DNA of 12,133 bases from Clostridiales bacterium (GCA_031271375.1 JAISVU010000088.1:1-12133); one strand, 5' to 3'; shown: positions 1-7,242, counted from the first letter of the stretch. The notes: generated by a model not told the origin, from the sequence alone. Numbers and translations: made by a program.

Positions 1-320
1 AAGACCTGGGCGGCGTCCCCGCGATAGAAAAGATTAATAAACAGAAGGCCGCGATGCTCTACGATTACCTGGACGAGTCCAAGCTCTTTAAAGGAACCGT
101 GGAAAGCAAGGACCGGTCGTTGATGAACATCACCTTCGTCACCGGGGACAAGGATATGGACGCTAAGTTCGCCAAAGAATCCGAAGCCCGCGGGTTTGAG
201 AACCTCAAAGGCCACCGCAGTGTCGGCGGGATGAGGGCCAGCTGCTATAACGCGATGCCTCTGGAGGGCGTGGCGGAGCTGGTTAAGTTTATGAAGGAGT
301 TTGAGGTGGCGAATGTATAA
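1..320 (+). CDS. serC: Phosphoserine aminotransferase, C-terminal part
   Basis: This is the 3' end of a PLP-dependent class-V aminotransferase that converts 3-phosphohydroxypyruvate and glutamate to phosphoserine and 2-oxoglutarate, the second step of serine synthesis. The frame is open from the window edge (first full codon at base 3), so the N-terminal two thirds, including the PLP lysine, lie outside. About 105 residues are visible. They end with the SerC signature GHRSVGGMRASCYNAMPLEG, followed by a last helix. The His-Arg pair and the Arg six residues after it match the known substrate carboxylate/phosphate-binding residues of the family. The TAA stop lies inside serA, giving an 8-nt overlap and implying co-transcription and translational coupling. 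An internal ATG at base 54 is not the true start, because SerC-like sequence precedes it in frame. Confidence 0.95.
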   Translation, partial: DLGGVPAIEKINKQKAAMLYDYLDESKLFKGTVESKDRSLMNITFVTGDKDMDAKFAKESEARGFENLKGHRSVGGMRASCYNAMPLEGVAELVKFMKEFEVANV

Positions 321-1479
321 GGTTTTAACGCTTAACAAGATAGCAAAGCCCGGACTTGCCGAGCTGGAACGCTTTTCAGAATATTCGGATAAGGAAGCCT
401 CGCCCGACGCCATTATCCTGCGGAGCTACGCAATGCACGATATGGAGCTGCCGGAAAGCCTCGCCGCAGTAGCCAGGGCCGGCGCCGGGGTAAACAACAT
501 CCCGATTGATAAATGCACGGAACGGGGCATCGTGGTGTTCAACACCCCCGGGGCTAACGCGAACGCCGTCAAAGAGCTGGTTATTGCCGGATTAATGCTG
601 ACTTCGCGGAAGATATGGCAAGGAATCAACTGGGCTCAGGGTTTGAAGGGCCAAGATGATGTCCCGGCACTTGTGGAAAAGGGCAAGGCCGCCTTCGGCG
701 GCAATGAAATAACCGGAAAGACCCTGGGTATCGTCGGCGTCGGCGGGGCTATAGGAACCCTCGTCGCCAACGCCGCTGTCGCGCTGGGGATGAAGGTTAT
801 CGGCTACGACCCCTATATCAGCGACAAAGCCCGGGGCGTGCTGTCGCCGGAGGTTCAAATTGCGGAGCTGGACGCAGTCTTCGCGGAGAGTAATTTCATT
901 ACCCTGCACGTGCCTTACAACAGCGGCACCAAGCATATCGTGAACGCGGAGACGCTGAAGGCCTGTAAACAAGGCGCGGTTATATTAAACTTCGCCCGGG
1001 GCGAGCTGGTGAACGACGCCGATATCAAGGCGGCCCTTTCCGGCGGCAAAATCGGGTTTTATATTACGGACTTCCCCAACGGGGAGCTACTAGGCGTGGA
1101 TAACGTGATTACCGTGCCTCACTTGGGCGCTTCCACCGAGGAAGCCGAGGAAAACTGCGCCGTTATGGCGGCGGTTCAGCTCAAGGACTATTTAGAGAAG
1201 GGCGTTATCGTCAACTCTGTAAACTTTCCAACAATGGCCGAGCGCGAACCGGTTAAAAGCGATAAGCGGCTCTGCGTGGCGTACAACGCCGAGGCCGAAC
1301 AGGATGTCCTTGCGGGCGTTAAGGATATCCTTGCCAAGAAGGGCTGCGAGTTCACGCTGGACAGCGCCGTTAAAGGAAAGGCCGGGTACGCTCTGGTTTA
1401 TGTCAGCGGCGGGGATTCAAGCGCGTTAGACGGCGCGGTAAAGCAGCTGCCGGGGGTTCTTTCGGCGAGGGTTATATAA
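313..1479 (+). CDS. serA: D-3-phosphoglycerate dehydrogenase (short ACT type)
   Basis: NAD-dependent oxidation of 3-phosphoglycerate to 3-phosphohydroxypyruvate, the committed step of serine synthesis. The protein has 388 residues from the ATG at 313, preceded by GAGGTGG at 303-309. A frame start at TTG 301 is possible but has no better ribosome site. The substrate domain (about 1-90) holds the RAGAGVNNIP and NTPGANA motifs. The nucleotide domain (about 90-280) has the glycine loop GVGGAIG at 142-148. The catalytic set of 2-hydroxyacid dehydrogenases is present: Arg229 (NFARGELVND), Glu258 (TDFPNGELLG) and His270 (VPHLGAST). Residues from about 315 form an ACT-like regulatory domain, so serine feedback is possible. 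The glycine loop appears one residue longer than the GLGAIG I recall for close relatives. It overlaps serC by 8 nt. Confidence 0.95.
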   Translation: MYKVLTLNKIAKPGLAELERFSEYSDKEASPDAIILRSYAMHDMELPESLAAVARAGAGVNNIPIDKCTERGIVVFNTPGANANAVKELVIAGLMLTSRKIWQGINWAQGLKGQDDVPALVEKGKAAFGGNEITGKTLGIVGVGGAIGTLVANAAVALGMKVIGYDPYISDKARGVLSPEVQIAELDAVFAESNFITLHVPYNSGTKHIVNAETLKACKQGAVILNFARGELVNDADIKAALSGGKIGFYITDFPNGELLGVDNVITVPHLGASTEEAEENCAVMAAVQLKDYLEKGVIVNSVNFPTMAEREPVKSDKRLCVAYNAEAEQDVLAGVKDILAKKGCEFTLDSAVKGKAGYALVYVSGGDSSALDGAVKQLPGVLSARVI

Positions 1480-1480
1480 A

Positions 1481-1540
1481 GCAGAGAGCGGAGAGCGGAG
1501 AGTGGGGAGTTAGAGGCCTCTCTAACTCTCCACTCCAGAG
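1481..1540. repeat. Tandem 7-mers plus 16-bp hairpin
   Basis: The gap between serA and the MBL gene is almost filled by a purine-rich repeat. Three tandem 7-mers, AGAGCGG, AGAGCGG and AGAGTGG, occupy 1485-1505. The last one runs into the left arm of an inverted repeat: 1500-1515 pairs with 1520-1535 around the loop GCCT, giving 16 bp with one G-T wobble. No T-tract follows, so it is a poor intrinsic terminator. It looks like a dispersed intergenic repeat or a 3'-end stabiliser of serCA mRNA. The next gene's ribosome site (AGAGGT, 1537-1542) starts just past the stem, so folding could also affect its translation. Confidence 0.75.
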
Positions 1541-1547
1541 GTATATT

Positions 1548-2399
1548 ATGAAATTTATAGTGACCGGTTCCGGCGGATGCGTATGTACGCCTAAGCCGCT
1601 GTGCCAATGCCCCGTTTGCGTGGAAGCGCGGACGAAAGGGTTTCCGTATGCCCGCTGCGGATGCGGCTTATATCTTGAGGATATTGCGCTCTTGGTTGAC
1701 ACGCCCGAGGATATAGCGGCCGCGTTAAATAACGCCGGTATTAAAGCCGTATCATCTGTTCTGTACAGCCACTGGGACCCGGATCACACTATGGGTATGC
1801 GCATCTTTGAACAATTGCGTTTGGAGTGGTTGGATTTTTATAAAGGCATAAAACCTCAGAACCCCGTTACAGTATACGCGCAGCCGGGTATTATGGAGGA
1901 TTTAAGCGGATTGCGTAGCAAGTTTGGGCCGCTGATGGATTATTATGAGCGCGTGATGAAGTTGATAGAGCGGCGCACAGTCGAGAGAGAAATAGAGCTT
2001 GACGGCATAAAGATCACGTTTGTCTCCGTGCCCGGGGATAAAGCGGTGACGGTGTTCGTGTTTGAATCGAAGGGAAAGAAATTGGTTTACGCCCCTTGCG
2101 ACTGCCGTCCGTTTCCCGACGAACCGGTTCTTCATAACGCGGATATCCTTGTTATGGGCGATACATTTATCGGGGATGTATTGAAAGACGGGAACATAAT
2201 AGACGAAGACCATCCGCTGCGGAAGGAACTGCACAGTTTCTCGGACGCTTTACATATCCAAAAGGAATTATCCGCAAAAAGGCTTGTGATAACCCATATC
2301 GAAGAGGCCTGGGGCAAGTCGGTGAACGATTATAAAAAGATGGAATTGGAGTATGATAATGTGAACTTTGCCTATGACGGCATGGTTATTCAACTATAG
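1548..2399 (+). CDS. PhnP-like metallo-beta-lactamase-fold hydrolase, atypical metal site
   Basis: A 283-residue MBL-fold protein. The N-terminus (TGSGGCVCTPKPLCQCPVC) resembles PhnP, the cyclic phosphodiesterase of phosphonate catabolism. Cys19, Cys21 and Cys24 have the C-x-C-x2-C spacing of PhnP's structural zinc site, and Cys37 and Cys39 add a second cysteine pair. The usual HxHxDH metal motif reads H75-W-D77-P-D79-H80, so the second His is Asp. The later metal His expected near residue 164 is not evident (SVPGDK there). Asp185 (PCDCRP) and His250 (ITHIEEAW) look like the remaining ligands. The start is ATG 1548 after AGAGGT. The TAG stop overlaps the ribosome site of the DUF1015 gene, so the two are probably co-transcribed. 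Base composition seems lower in GC than serA and the DUF1015 gene. The substrate is unknown; there are no phn genes nearby. Confidence 0.85.
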   Translation: MKFIVTGSGGCVCTPKPLCQCPVCVEARTKGFPYARCGCGLYLEDIALLVDTPEDIAAALNNAGIKAVSSVLYSHWDPDHTMGMRIFEQLRLEWLDFYKGIKPQNPVTVYAQPGIMEDLSGLRSKFGPLMDYYERVMKLIERRTVEREIELDGIKITFVSVPGDKAVTVFVFESKGKKLVYAPCDCRPFPDEPVLHNADILVMGDTFIGDVLKDGNIIDEDHPLRKELHSFSDALHIQKELSAKRLVITHIEEAWGKSVNDYKKMELEYDNVNFAYDGMVIQL

Positions 2400-2403
2400 G
2401 AGG
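2397..2403 (+). promoter_or_regulatory. Ribosome binding site overlapping upstream stop
   Basis: TAGGAGG supplies both the TAG stop of the MBL gene and a near-perfect Shine-Dalgarno, 7 nt before the ATG at 2411. It fixes the start of the DUF1015 gene and suggests terminating ribosomes feed initiation. Confidence 0.8.
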
Positions 2404-2410
2404 AAAATGA

Positions 2411-3658
2411 ATGTCAGACGTAAGACCATTCAGAGCCCTGCGCCCCGCGCCGGGGCTGGCGGATAAAGTAGCCGCCCTGCCTTATGACGTAATGTCCAGC
2501 GACGAGGCCCGCGTGATGGCCAAAGATAACCCGCACTCGTTCCTGTATGTGACTAAGGCCGAAATCGGGTTAGACCCCGCTGTGGGCCATTATGACGATA
2601 TAGTGTATGAAACCGCCGCTAAGAAGCTGGCCCAAATGGAAGCCGACGGCGTGCTTTTCCGGGATGAGAAGGCATGTTATTATATCTACGCCTTGACAAT
2701 GGACGGCAGAACCCAGACGGGTGTCGCCGCCTGCGCTTCGGTGGACGAGTATCTGGACGGGCGGATAAAAAAGCATGAACTGACCAGGGAGGAAAAGGAG
2801 CGCGACCGCATTAACCATGTGGCGGCCACCAACGCCAACACCGGCCCCGTCTTCCTCACCCACAAGCCCTGCCCAGCGGTTACGGGCTTTATCAAAGCAT
2901 GGACTGCCGCAAATGAGCCGGTATACAGCTTCACACCGGACGACGGCGTGACCCATAAGGTTTGGGTGGTGGACGAGGACGCCGCGATAGAAGAGCTGCG
3001 GGCCGCCTTCGCCGGGATAGACGCCCTCTACATCGCCGACGGGCATCACCGGAACGCTTCAACCGCAAAGGTAGCCCTGCGCAAGCGCGAGGCGAACCCC
3101 GGCTATTCAAAGGACGCTGATTTTAATTACTACCTTGCCGTTATTTTCTCCAGCGACGAATTAAAGATAATGGATTATAACAGGGTGGTTAAGACGCTTA
3201 ACGGCCTTACGCCATCAGAGTTTTTGAATGCTGTAGAGGAATCGTTTGATGTGGGTTTCCGTCTTGAAGACACGCCTTACCGCCCGGATAAACGCCACAC
3301 CTTCGGTATGTATATGGACGGCGGATGGTTTGATTTGACGGCGAAATCGTCCATCGTAAATGACAGCGACCCCGTCGCCAGGCTGGATGTGTCTATATTG
3401 CAGGATCATCTGCTGGCTCCAATACTGGGTATTACAGACCCGCGCACCGACGGGAACATCGACTTCATCGGGGGGCTTCGCGGCCTCAAAGCCCTGGAGG
3501 AGTATGTGGATAAAAACGGCGGCGTCGCGTTTTCCATGTACCCTACTGCAATGGAAGAACTGATCGCCATCGCCGATTCCGGGCGGATCATGCCGCCTAA
3601 GTCCACCTGGTTTGAGCCTAAACTGCGGTCGGGGCTGTTTGTGCATAAGTTGGGCTAA
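2411..3658 (+). CDS. DUF1015 family protein
   Basis: A 415-residue, soluble, full-length member of DUF1015 (COG4198). It opens with the family's N-terminal signature (VRPFRALRP, then VAALPYDVMSSDEA) and carries the hallmark IADGHHRNASTA, with Asp210-Gly-His-His-Arg214. The family has no firmly assigned reaction that I know of, but in Clostridia it often lies beside serC and serA, as here, which ties it to serine metabolism. The compact DGHHR motif recalls the short phosphate/nucleotide-binding motifs of ParB/sulfiredoxin-fold enzymes, a group that includes free-serine kinases; that link is speculative. Its TAA stop overlaps the stop of the convergent lacI-type gene by 4 nt, and no terminator is visible between them. 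Confidence 0.9.
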   Translation: MSDVRPFRALRPAPGLADKVAALPYDVMSSDEARVMAKDNPHSFLYVTKAEIGLDPAVGHYDDIVYETAAKKLAQMEADGVLFRDEKACYYIYALTMDGRTQTGVAACASVDEYLDGRIKKHELTREEKERDRINHVAATNANTGPVFLTHKPCPAVTGFIKAWTAANEPVYSFTPDDGVTHKVWVVDEDAAIEELRAAFAGIDALYIADGHHRNASTAKVALRKREANPGYSKDADFNYYLAVIFSSDELKIMDYNRVVKTLNGLTPSEFLNAVEESFDVGFRLEDTPYRPDKRHTFGMYMDGGWFDLTAKSSIVNDSDPVARLDVSILQDHLLAPILGITDPRTDGNIDFIGGLRGLKALEEYVDKNGGVAFSMYPTAMEELIAIADSGRIMPPKSTWFEPKLRSGLFVHKLG

Positions 3659-4650
3659 ACAGGAATCCTCCTCACCGACTCCCGCTCCACCAAATGCACG
3701 TCCAGCACCACATTCTGGGCGGGGTTTTCGGGGTTCGTTATATGCTGGAAAAGCGTGTTCGTCGCTATGCTCGCCTTCTTTTCTATGTTCTGGCCGATCG
3801 TGGTCAGGGCAGGGTAGCATAGCTCGCTGATTTGCAGGTTATCGAAGCCCATTACGGAACAATCCTTAGGAATGTCCAGGTCCGCGGCTCTGAGCTCCTT
3901 CATTAACTGTATCGCCGTTATGTCCGCGTGGGCGAAGAAGGCCGTCACAGGCTCGTCTCCGCCGCACAGGGTTCTTATTTCGCTCTGGGAAGGGATGTCC
4001 GGCAAAAGGTTATCAACCGGCAGTTTTACCCCGGCATCCCTAAGGACGCTGGCGAACCCTTGAAGCCTGGCCCGAACCACCGGGCTTTCATGCGATGCCT
4101 CGCCCACGAAAGCTACGTTCCTGTGCCCCATATTAAGCAGATACTCCGCTGCAAGCTCGCCGCCCTTATAATCGTCCAGGCCCACGTTAGTTACCTGGCG
4201 CATTGTGCTATAGGAATCAGTGAATACCAGCGGTATCCTGTTATCTTCCTTAATATTCTTCATGTCCGAATCGAACATGCCCAAAAAGATAGCTCCGTCA
4301 ACCTTCCAGCTCCGCAGGCGCTTTGTCACCTCGTAATAATCCTTAACCTGGTAAACAAGCGGGGTGTAATCCATATCCTGGATAAACCGGCTGATATAGC
4401 CCACCATCTGGGCATTATGGGGATAATCCAGGGCGTTGTAGGAATATGGCAGGATGATGGCTATAAGTTTCGAAAACCGCGACGAAAGGCTGCGCGCCGA
4501 GGAATTCGGCACGTAACCCGTGCGTTCGATGATGTCTTTTATCTGCCGCCTCTTCGCGTCCGAAACCCGCGACGGGATGTCGTTTACTACCCGCGACACG
4601 GTCATCACGCTGACGCCCGCTTCTTCGGCAATGGTTTTGAGTGTTGTCAT
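3655..4650 (-). CDS. LacI/GalR-family transcriptional regulator
   Basis: A 331-residue regulator of normal family length. Residues 2-23 form the LacI helix-turn-helix (LKTIAEEAGVSVMTVSRVVN) with V15-M16 at the specificity positions. The hinge helix is NSSARSLSS, with Leu55 at the position of the minor-groove leucine. Residues from about 60 form the periplasmic-binding-protein-like effector domain, ending with a typical NVVLDVHLVERES strand. The start ATG (4650) overlaps the TGA of the GH31 gene (ATGA), preceded by GGAGA about 10 nt upstream. The position after GH31, and opposite the ABC importer, suggests it represses both arms and responds to the imported sugar. Its own expression would come from the GH31 promoter, making it autoregulated. 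The effector is unknown. Confidence 0.95.
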   Translation of the reverse strand: MTTLKTIAEEAGVSVMTVSRVVNDIPSRVSDAKRRQIKDIIERTGYVPNSSARSLSSRFSKLIAIILPYSYNALDYPHNAQMVGYISRFIQDMDYTPLVYQVKDYYEVTKRLRSWKVDGAIFLGMFDSDMKNIKEDNRIPLVFTDSYSTMRQVTNVGLDDYKGGELAAEYLLNMGHRNVAFVGEASHESPVVRARLQGFASVLRDAGVKLPVDNLLPDIPSQSEIRTLCGGDEPVTAFFAHADITAIQLMKELRAADLDIPKDCSVMGFDNLQISELCYPALTTIGQNIEKKASIATNTLFQHITNPENPAQNVVLDVHLVERESVRRIPV

Positions 4651-7001
4651 GCGGTAATTATCTCCGTCAACGCCCCGAATATCTCTTTATCCAAATTCAG
4701 CGAAGCCAGCTCGCCTATCAGGCGGGTTTTATCCGCGCCGCGTTTCACAAGCTCGTAGATATCCGCTTTAAGGTCGTAGTCATACTGGGCTTTGTGCAGC
4801 ATATCAAAGACCTCGGCCGCAATGTTGTTTTCGGCAGGGGGGCCGATTTTAACCAATAAGCTGTGAGCGCCGTTCTCATCGGGAAATTCAAAGCTCAACG
4901 TCTTTTTCGACTTGTCATAATTAACATTACTATTATCGCCTTCCGCCTCGTTCGTTACGCCGTAAACGGTTATCTTGTACCGCCGGTTTTCTGGAACGAC
5001 GCCGCTATTGTTGACAGGCTTGTTTATGGTTATCAGCAATCTCTCGTCTTTCTCAGACATTGTAAACTCTGTAATAGCGTACCTCAAGTTTTCCCCGGTC
5101 ATTCCGTTGTCCTCATACAGTTCAAAATGACCGCTCCCAGGGAAGAACAGTACCTCCAGCCAAACCGGGTTCTCCGAAACCGCATTTTCGCTCGATCCAT
5201 ATGCCAGCGGCACAATGGCCCCGGCTTTGGCCAGCACGGGCATATGCTCCAAATCCCGGTACAGCGCCAGCTTCCTGCCGCCCTGATAAACACGCCCGTT
5301 AAAGATGTCAGTATACCGGCCTTCGGGGAGCCACGCCGTAAACTTGCCCATCGCCGTAACTGTGTCGGCGGGAGCCGTGATCGGGCAGGCGATCAGCTCG
5401 CTGCCGAACCAGTATTGATTTTTGACTTCGTATGCCTCCCAGGTATACGGGTGACTGTAGTACATGGGCTGTATCAGCGGCTCTCCCTGGGCATTAAACC
5501 GATGGTTCATTGTATACAGATAAGGGGCAAGCCGGTGCCGCAGGCGCAGGAACGCCTTCATCCCCCGCTCCGCGAGAGGCCCGAACATCCACGGCTCCTT
5601 TTGATTGAACGGGCTGCTGGTGCTGTGCAGGCGCATTATGGGCGAGAAAACCCCCAGCTGCACCCAGCGCAGGGCCATTTCGTCGTCCTTGTAGCCGTGC
5701 ATATGCCCGCCGATATCGTGGCTCCACCATCCATACCCCGCGTTGGAGGCCGTCGCAGTGAAATAGGGCTGGAAATCCAGCGATTCCCAGGTGGCGTAGG
5801 TATCGCCGGAGAAGCCTACCGGATAGCGGTGGCTCCCCAGCCCGGCGTAGCGCGAAAAGGTCAGGCCCCTTCGCCCGTCCCGGCAGTTGTCCAGATAATG
5901 GATATGGTTAAGCATCCATAACGGATCAATACCGGCGACCGAGGTTCCGCCCTCCTGCTGCCAGTCTATCCACCAGAAATCCACCCCGTCTTCCTCGTAA
6001 GGATGGAAGACATGCTTGAAACAGGCTTCCCAGAAGGCTTTGTCCGCGGCGTCGAACGGGATTTTATCCTCGTTTGCGTAATCAACGCCCAGGTCCTTCG
6101 CCATTTCCAGGTACATTGCCTCGTGGCCCCTGATCCCGTCGGCGGGATGCAGGTTCAGCGTGATTTTAAGCCCCATTTCCCTCAGCTTTGCAAGAAAGGC
6201 TTTATAGTCGGGGAAGAATTCCTGGTTCCAGGTATACCCGGTCCAGCCGCTGCCATACTTGGGGTCGATGGACGTGTGGTGCCAGTCGATGTCGATTACG
6301 CCGACGGAGAACGGGATGCCTTCGGCCTTAAACCGCTCCATCAGCGCGATATATTCCTTATCCGTGTACTTATAATATCTGCTCCACCAGTTGCCCAAAG
6401 CGAAGCGCGGGATCAGCGGCGCCGGGCCGGCGAGCTTGAAGAAGTCTTTCAGGCAGCCCAGATAATCCCTGCCGTAGCCCAGGAAGTACAGGTCAATAAC
6501 CCCTGGCCTCCGGGGCGAAACCCAGCCGTCAGCCTCAATAAGCATAGACTTGCTGTCGTCGATTAACGAAAAGCCGTTGGCGGACAGCAGCCCTTCCTCC
6601 AGCGGAATTGCCCCGTCGGCCTCGTCCAGCGTCCTGGCCGTCCCTTTGAGCGTCTCGAATGCCTGCCCGTAAATCCACTTGCTGCGGTAAGAGCTAACAT
6701 TCCCGCCCACCTCAATTCCCATCCCGCCGGGGGCTAGAGGTTTTAGATCATATGAAAGGCGCAAGCTGTCGGTAATGATTAAAAGCCGGTCTTGCTTTTC
6801 TATAACGCGAAAAGAGGGGACGGGCAATTCGCGGTTGATTACGGTCTTCGTAGCCCTGTCCTCAAACACCCCGTCTTCATTGAACTCCATGCGAACCATC
6901 CTGTCGGTCAGCACGGTGAAGCGGTATCCGCTCCCCTGAACCACCGCGCCTTCATTTGCGCTGGGATTGCCGCCCAGTTTGTAATTGCGCCACATTTTCA
7001 T
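4647..7001 (-). CDS. GH31 family alpha-glycosidase
   Basis: A 784-residue glycoside hydrolase of family 31 without a signal peptide, so probably cytoplasmic and acting on imported oligosaccharide. Residues 1 to about 190 are the N-terminal beta-sandwich (QGSGYRFTVLTDRMVRMEF, FEDRATKTV). The TIM barrel spans about 195-560. The nucleophile is Asp346 in DFWWIDWQQ. The acid/base is Asp400 in VGFSGDTYATWESL, 54 residues later, as usual in the family. WWSHDIGGHM lies at 425-434. A beta C-terminal region is followed by about 60 helical residues. The WIDWQQ motif, rather than the WxDMNE of classic alpha-glucosidases, places it in a less characterised subgroup; alpha-glucoside, alpha-xyloside or alpha-N-acetylgalactosaminide are all possible. 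The ATG at 7001 follows GAGGGGG (7009-7015). It is first gene of an operon with the lacI-type gene. Confidence 0.93.
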   Translation of the reverse strand: MKMWRNYKLGGNPSANEGAVVQGSGYRFTVLTDRMVRMEFNEDGVFEDRATKTVINRELPVPSFRVIEKQDRLLIITDSLRLSYDLKPLAPGGMGIEVGGNVSSYRSKWIYGQAFETLKGTARTLDEADGAIPLEEGLLSANGFSLIDDSKSMLIEADGWVSPRRPGVIDLYFLGYGRDYLGCLKDFFKLAGPAPLIPRFALGNWWSRYYKYTDKEYIALMERFKAEGIPFSVGVIDIDWHHTSIDPKYGSGWTGYTWNQEFFPDYKAFLAKLREMGLKITLNLHPADGIRGHEAMYLEMAKDLGVDYANEDKIPFDAADKAFWEACFKHVFHPYEEDGVDFWWIDWQQEGGTSVAGIDPLWMLNHIHYLDNCRDGRRGLTFSRYAGLGSHRYPVGFSGDTYATWESLDFQPYFTATASNAGYGWWSHDIGGHMHGYKDDEMALRWVQLGVFSPIMRLHSTSSPFNQKEPWMFGPLAERGMKAFLRLRHRLAPYLYTMNHRFNAQGEPLIQPMYYSHPYTWEAYEVKNQYWFGSELIACPITAPADTVTAMGKFTAWLPEGRYTDIFNGRVYQGGRKLALYRDLEHMPVLAKAGAIVPLAYGSSENAVSENPVWLEVLFFPGSGHFELYEDNGMTGENLRYAITEFTMSEKDERLLITINKPVNNSGVVPENRRYKITVYGVTNEAEGDNSNVNYDKSKKTLSFEFPDENGAHSLLVKIGPPAENNIAAEVFDMLHKAQYDYDLKADIYELVKRGADKTRLIGELASLNLDKEIFGALTEIITA

Positions 7002-7030
7002 TGTATATCCCCCTCGTTTATGATCCGCAA

Positions 7031-7047
7031 TAGGTTAGCGTTACCTA
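7031..7047. promoter_or_regulatory. Imperfect palindrome in GH31 leader, candidate second operator
   Basis: TAGGTTAGCGTTACCTA, a 17-bp odd-centred palindrome with 6 of 8 positions paired. It shares the half-site AGGTTA with the perfect palindrome at 7221-7242 and its right half TTACCT differs by one base from TAACCT. It lies about 30-46 nt downstream of the predicted GH31 start point, so bound repressor could block elongation. The assignment is inferred. Confidence 0.45.
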
Positions 7048-7083
7048 AATTTGATTTGTTCGATCCATAAAAATCTGACCCTC

Positions 7084-7112
7084 ATTATACAATAAAATAC
7101 ACAAAAAATCAA
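7084..7112 (-). promoter_or_regulatory. Predicted sigma-70 promoter for GH31-lacI
   Basis: Read on the minus strand: TTGATT (7112-7107), 17-nt spacer, TATAAT (7089-7084). The predicted start point is near 7077, giving a leader of about 75 nt before the GH31 ATG. The surroundings are strongly AT-rich. Confidence 0.75.
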
Positions 7113-7120
7113 CTATTTTC

Positions 7121-7145
7121 TTTGCCGTGAAATAAAAATGGCAAA
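7121..7145. promoter_or_regulatory. TTTGCC-N13-GGCAAA inverted repeat between promoters
   Basis: Perfect 6-bp arms, TTTGCC at 7121-7126 and GGCAAA at 7140-7145, lie in the spacer between the two -35 elements. The centre is about 56 bp upstream of the GH31 start point and 85 bp upstream of the transporter start point. That position suits an activator site, but short arms can arise by chance in AT-rich DNA. Confidence 0.3.
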
Positions 7146-7182
7146 TATGCCTAAAAAAATTCGATTTCTGAATAAATAACTA

Positions 7183-7211
7183 TTGACAAGGAACAATTAT
7201 TATTCTACAAT
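7183..7211 (+). promoter_or_regulatory. Predicted sigma-70 promoter for the ABC importer operon
   Basis: TTGACA (7183-7188), spacer of exactly 17 nt, TACAAT (7206-7211). This is a consensus -35 and a -10 with one mismatch, so a strong promoter when not repressed. The predicted start point is near 7218, giving a leader of about 55 nt before the GTG at 7273. Confidence 0.85.
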
Positions 7212-7220
7212 AGCAATATA

Positions 7221-7242
7221 CTAAGGTTATCATTAACCTTAG
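7221..7242. promoter_or_regulatory. Perfect 9+9 bp palindrome, candidate LacI-type operator
   Basis: CTAAGGTTA and TAACCTTAG flank a TCAT spacer (22 bp in all). The site begins about 3 nt after the predicted start point of the importer operon, a classic repressor position. The LacI-family gene two genes away is the obvious candidate to bind it. A caution is that the centre lacks the CpG usual in LacI-family operators. The same bases would also fold as a 9-bp RNA stem at the very 5' end of the transcript, so an mRNA-stability role is an alternative. Confidence 0.65.

Noticed and set aside
301..312. TTG start giving four extra residues on SerA
   Set aside because: The ATG at 313 has GAGGTGG at good distance and matches the expected MYKVLTLNKI-type N-terminus.
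1481..1540. CRISPR-like repeats or an intrinsic terminator
   Set aside because: The units are only 7 bp and without spacers, and the hairpin lacks a T-run.
4863..5921. Long plus-strand frame opposite GH31 (352 codons)
   Set aside because: It is an antisense shadow of a gene with intact catalytic motifs and shows no recognisable domain or ribosome site.
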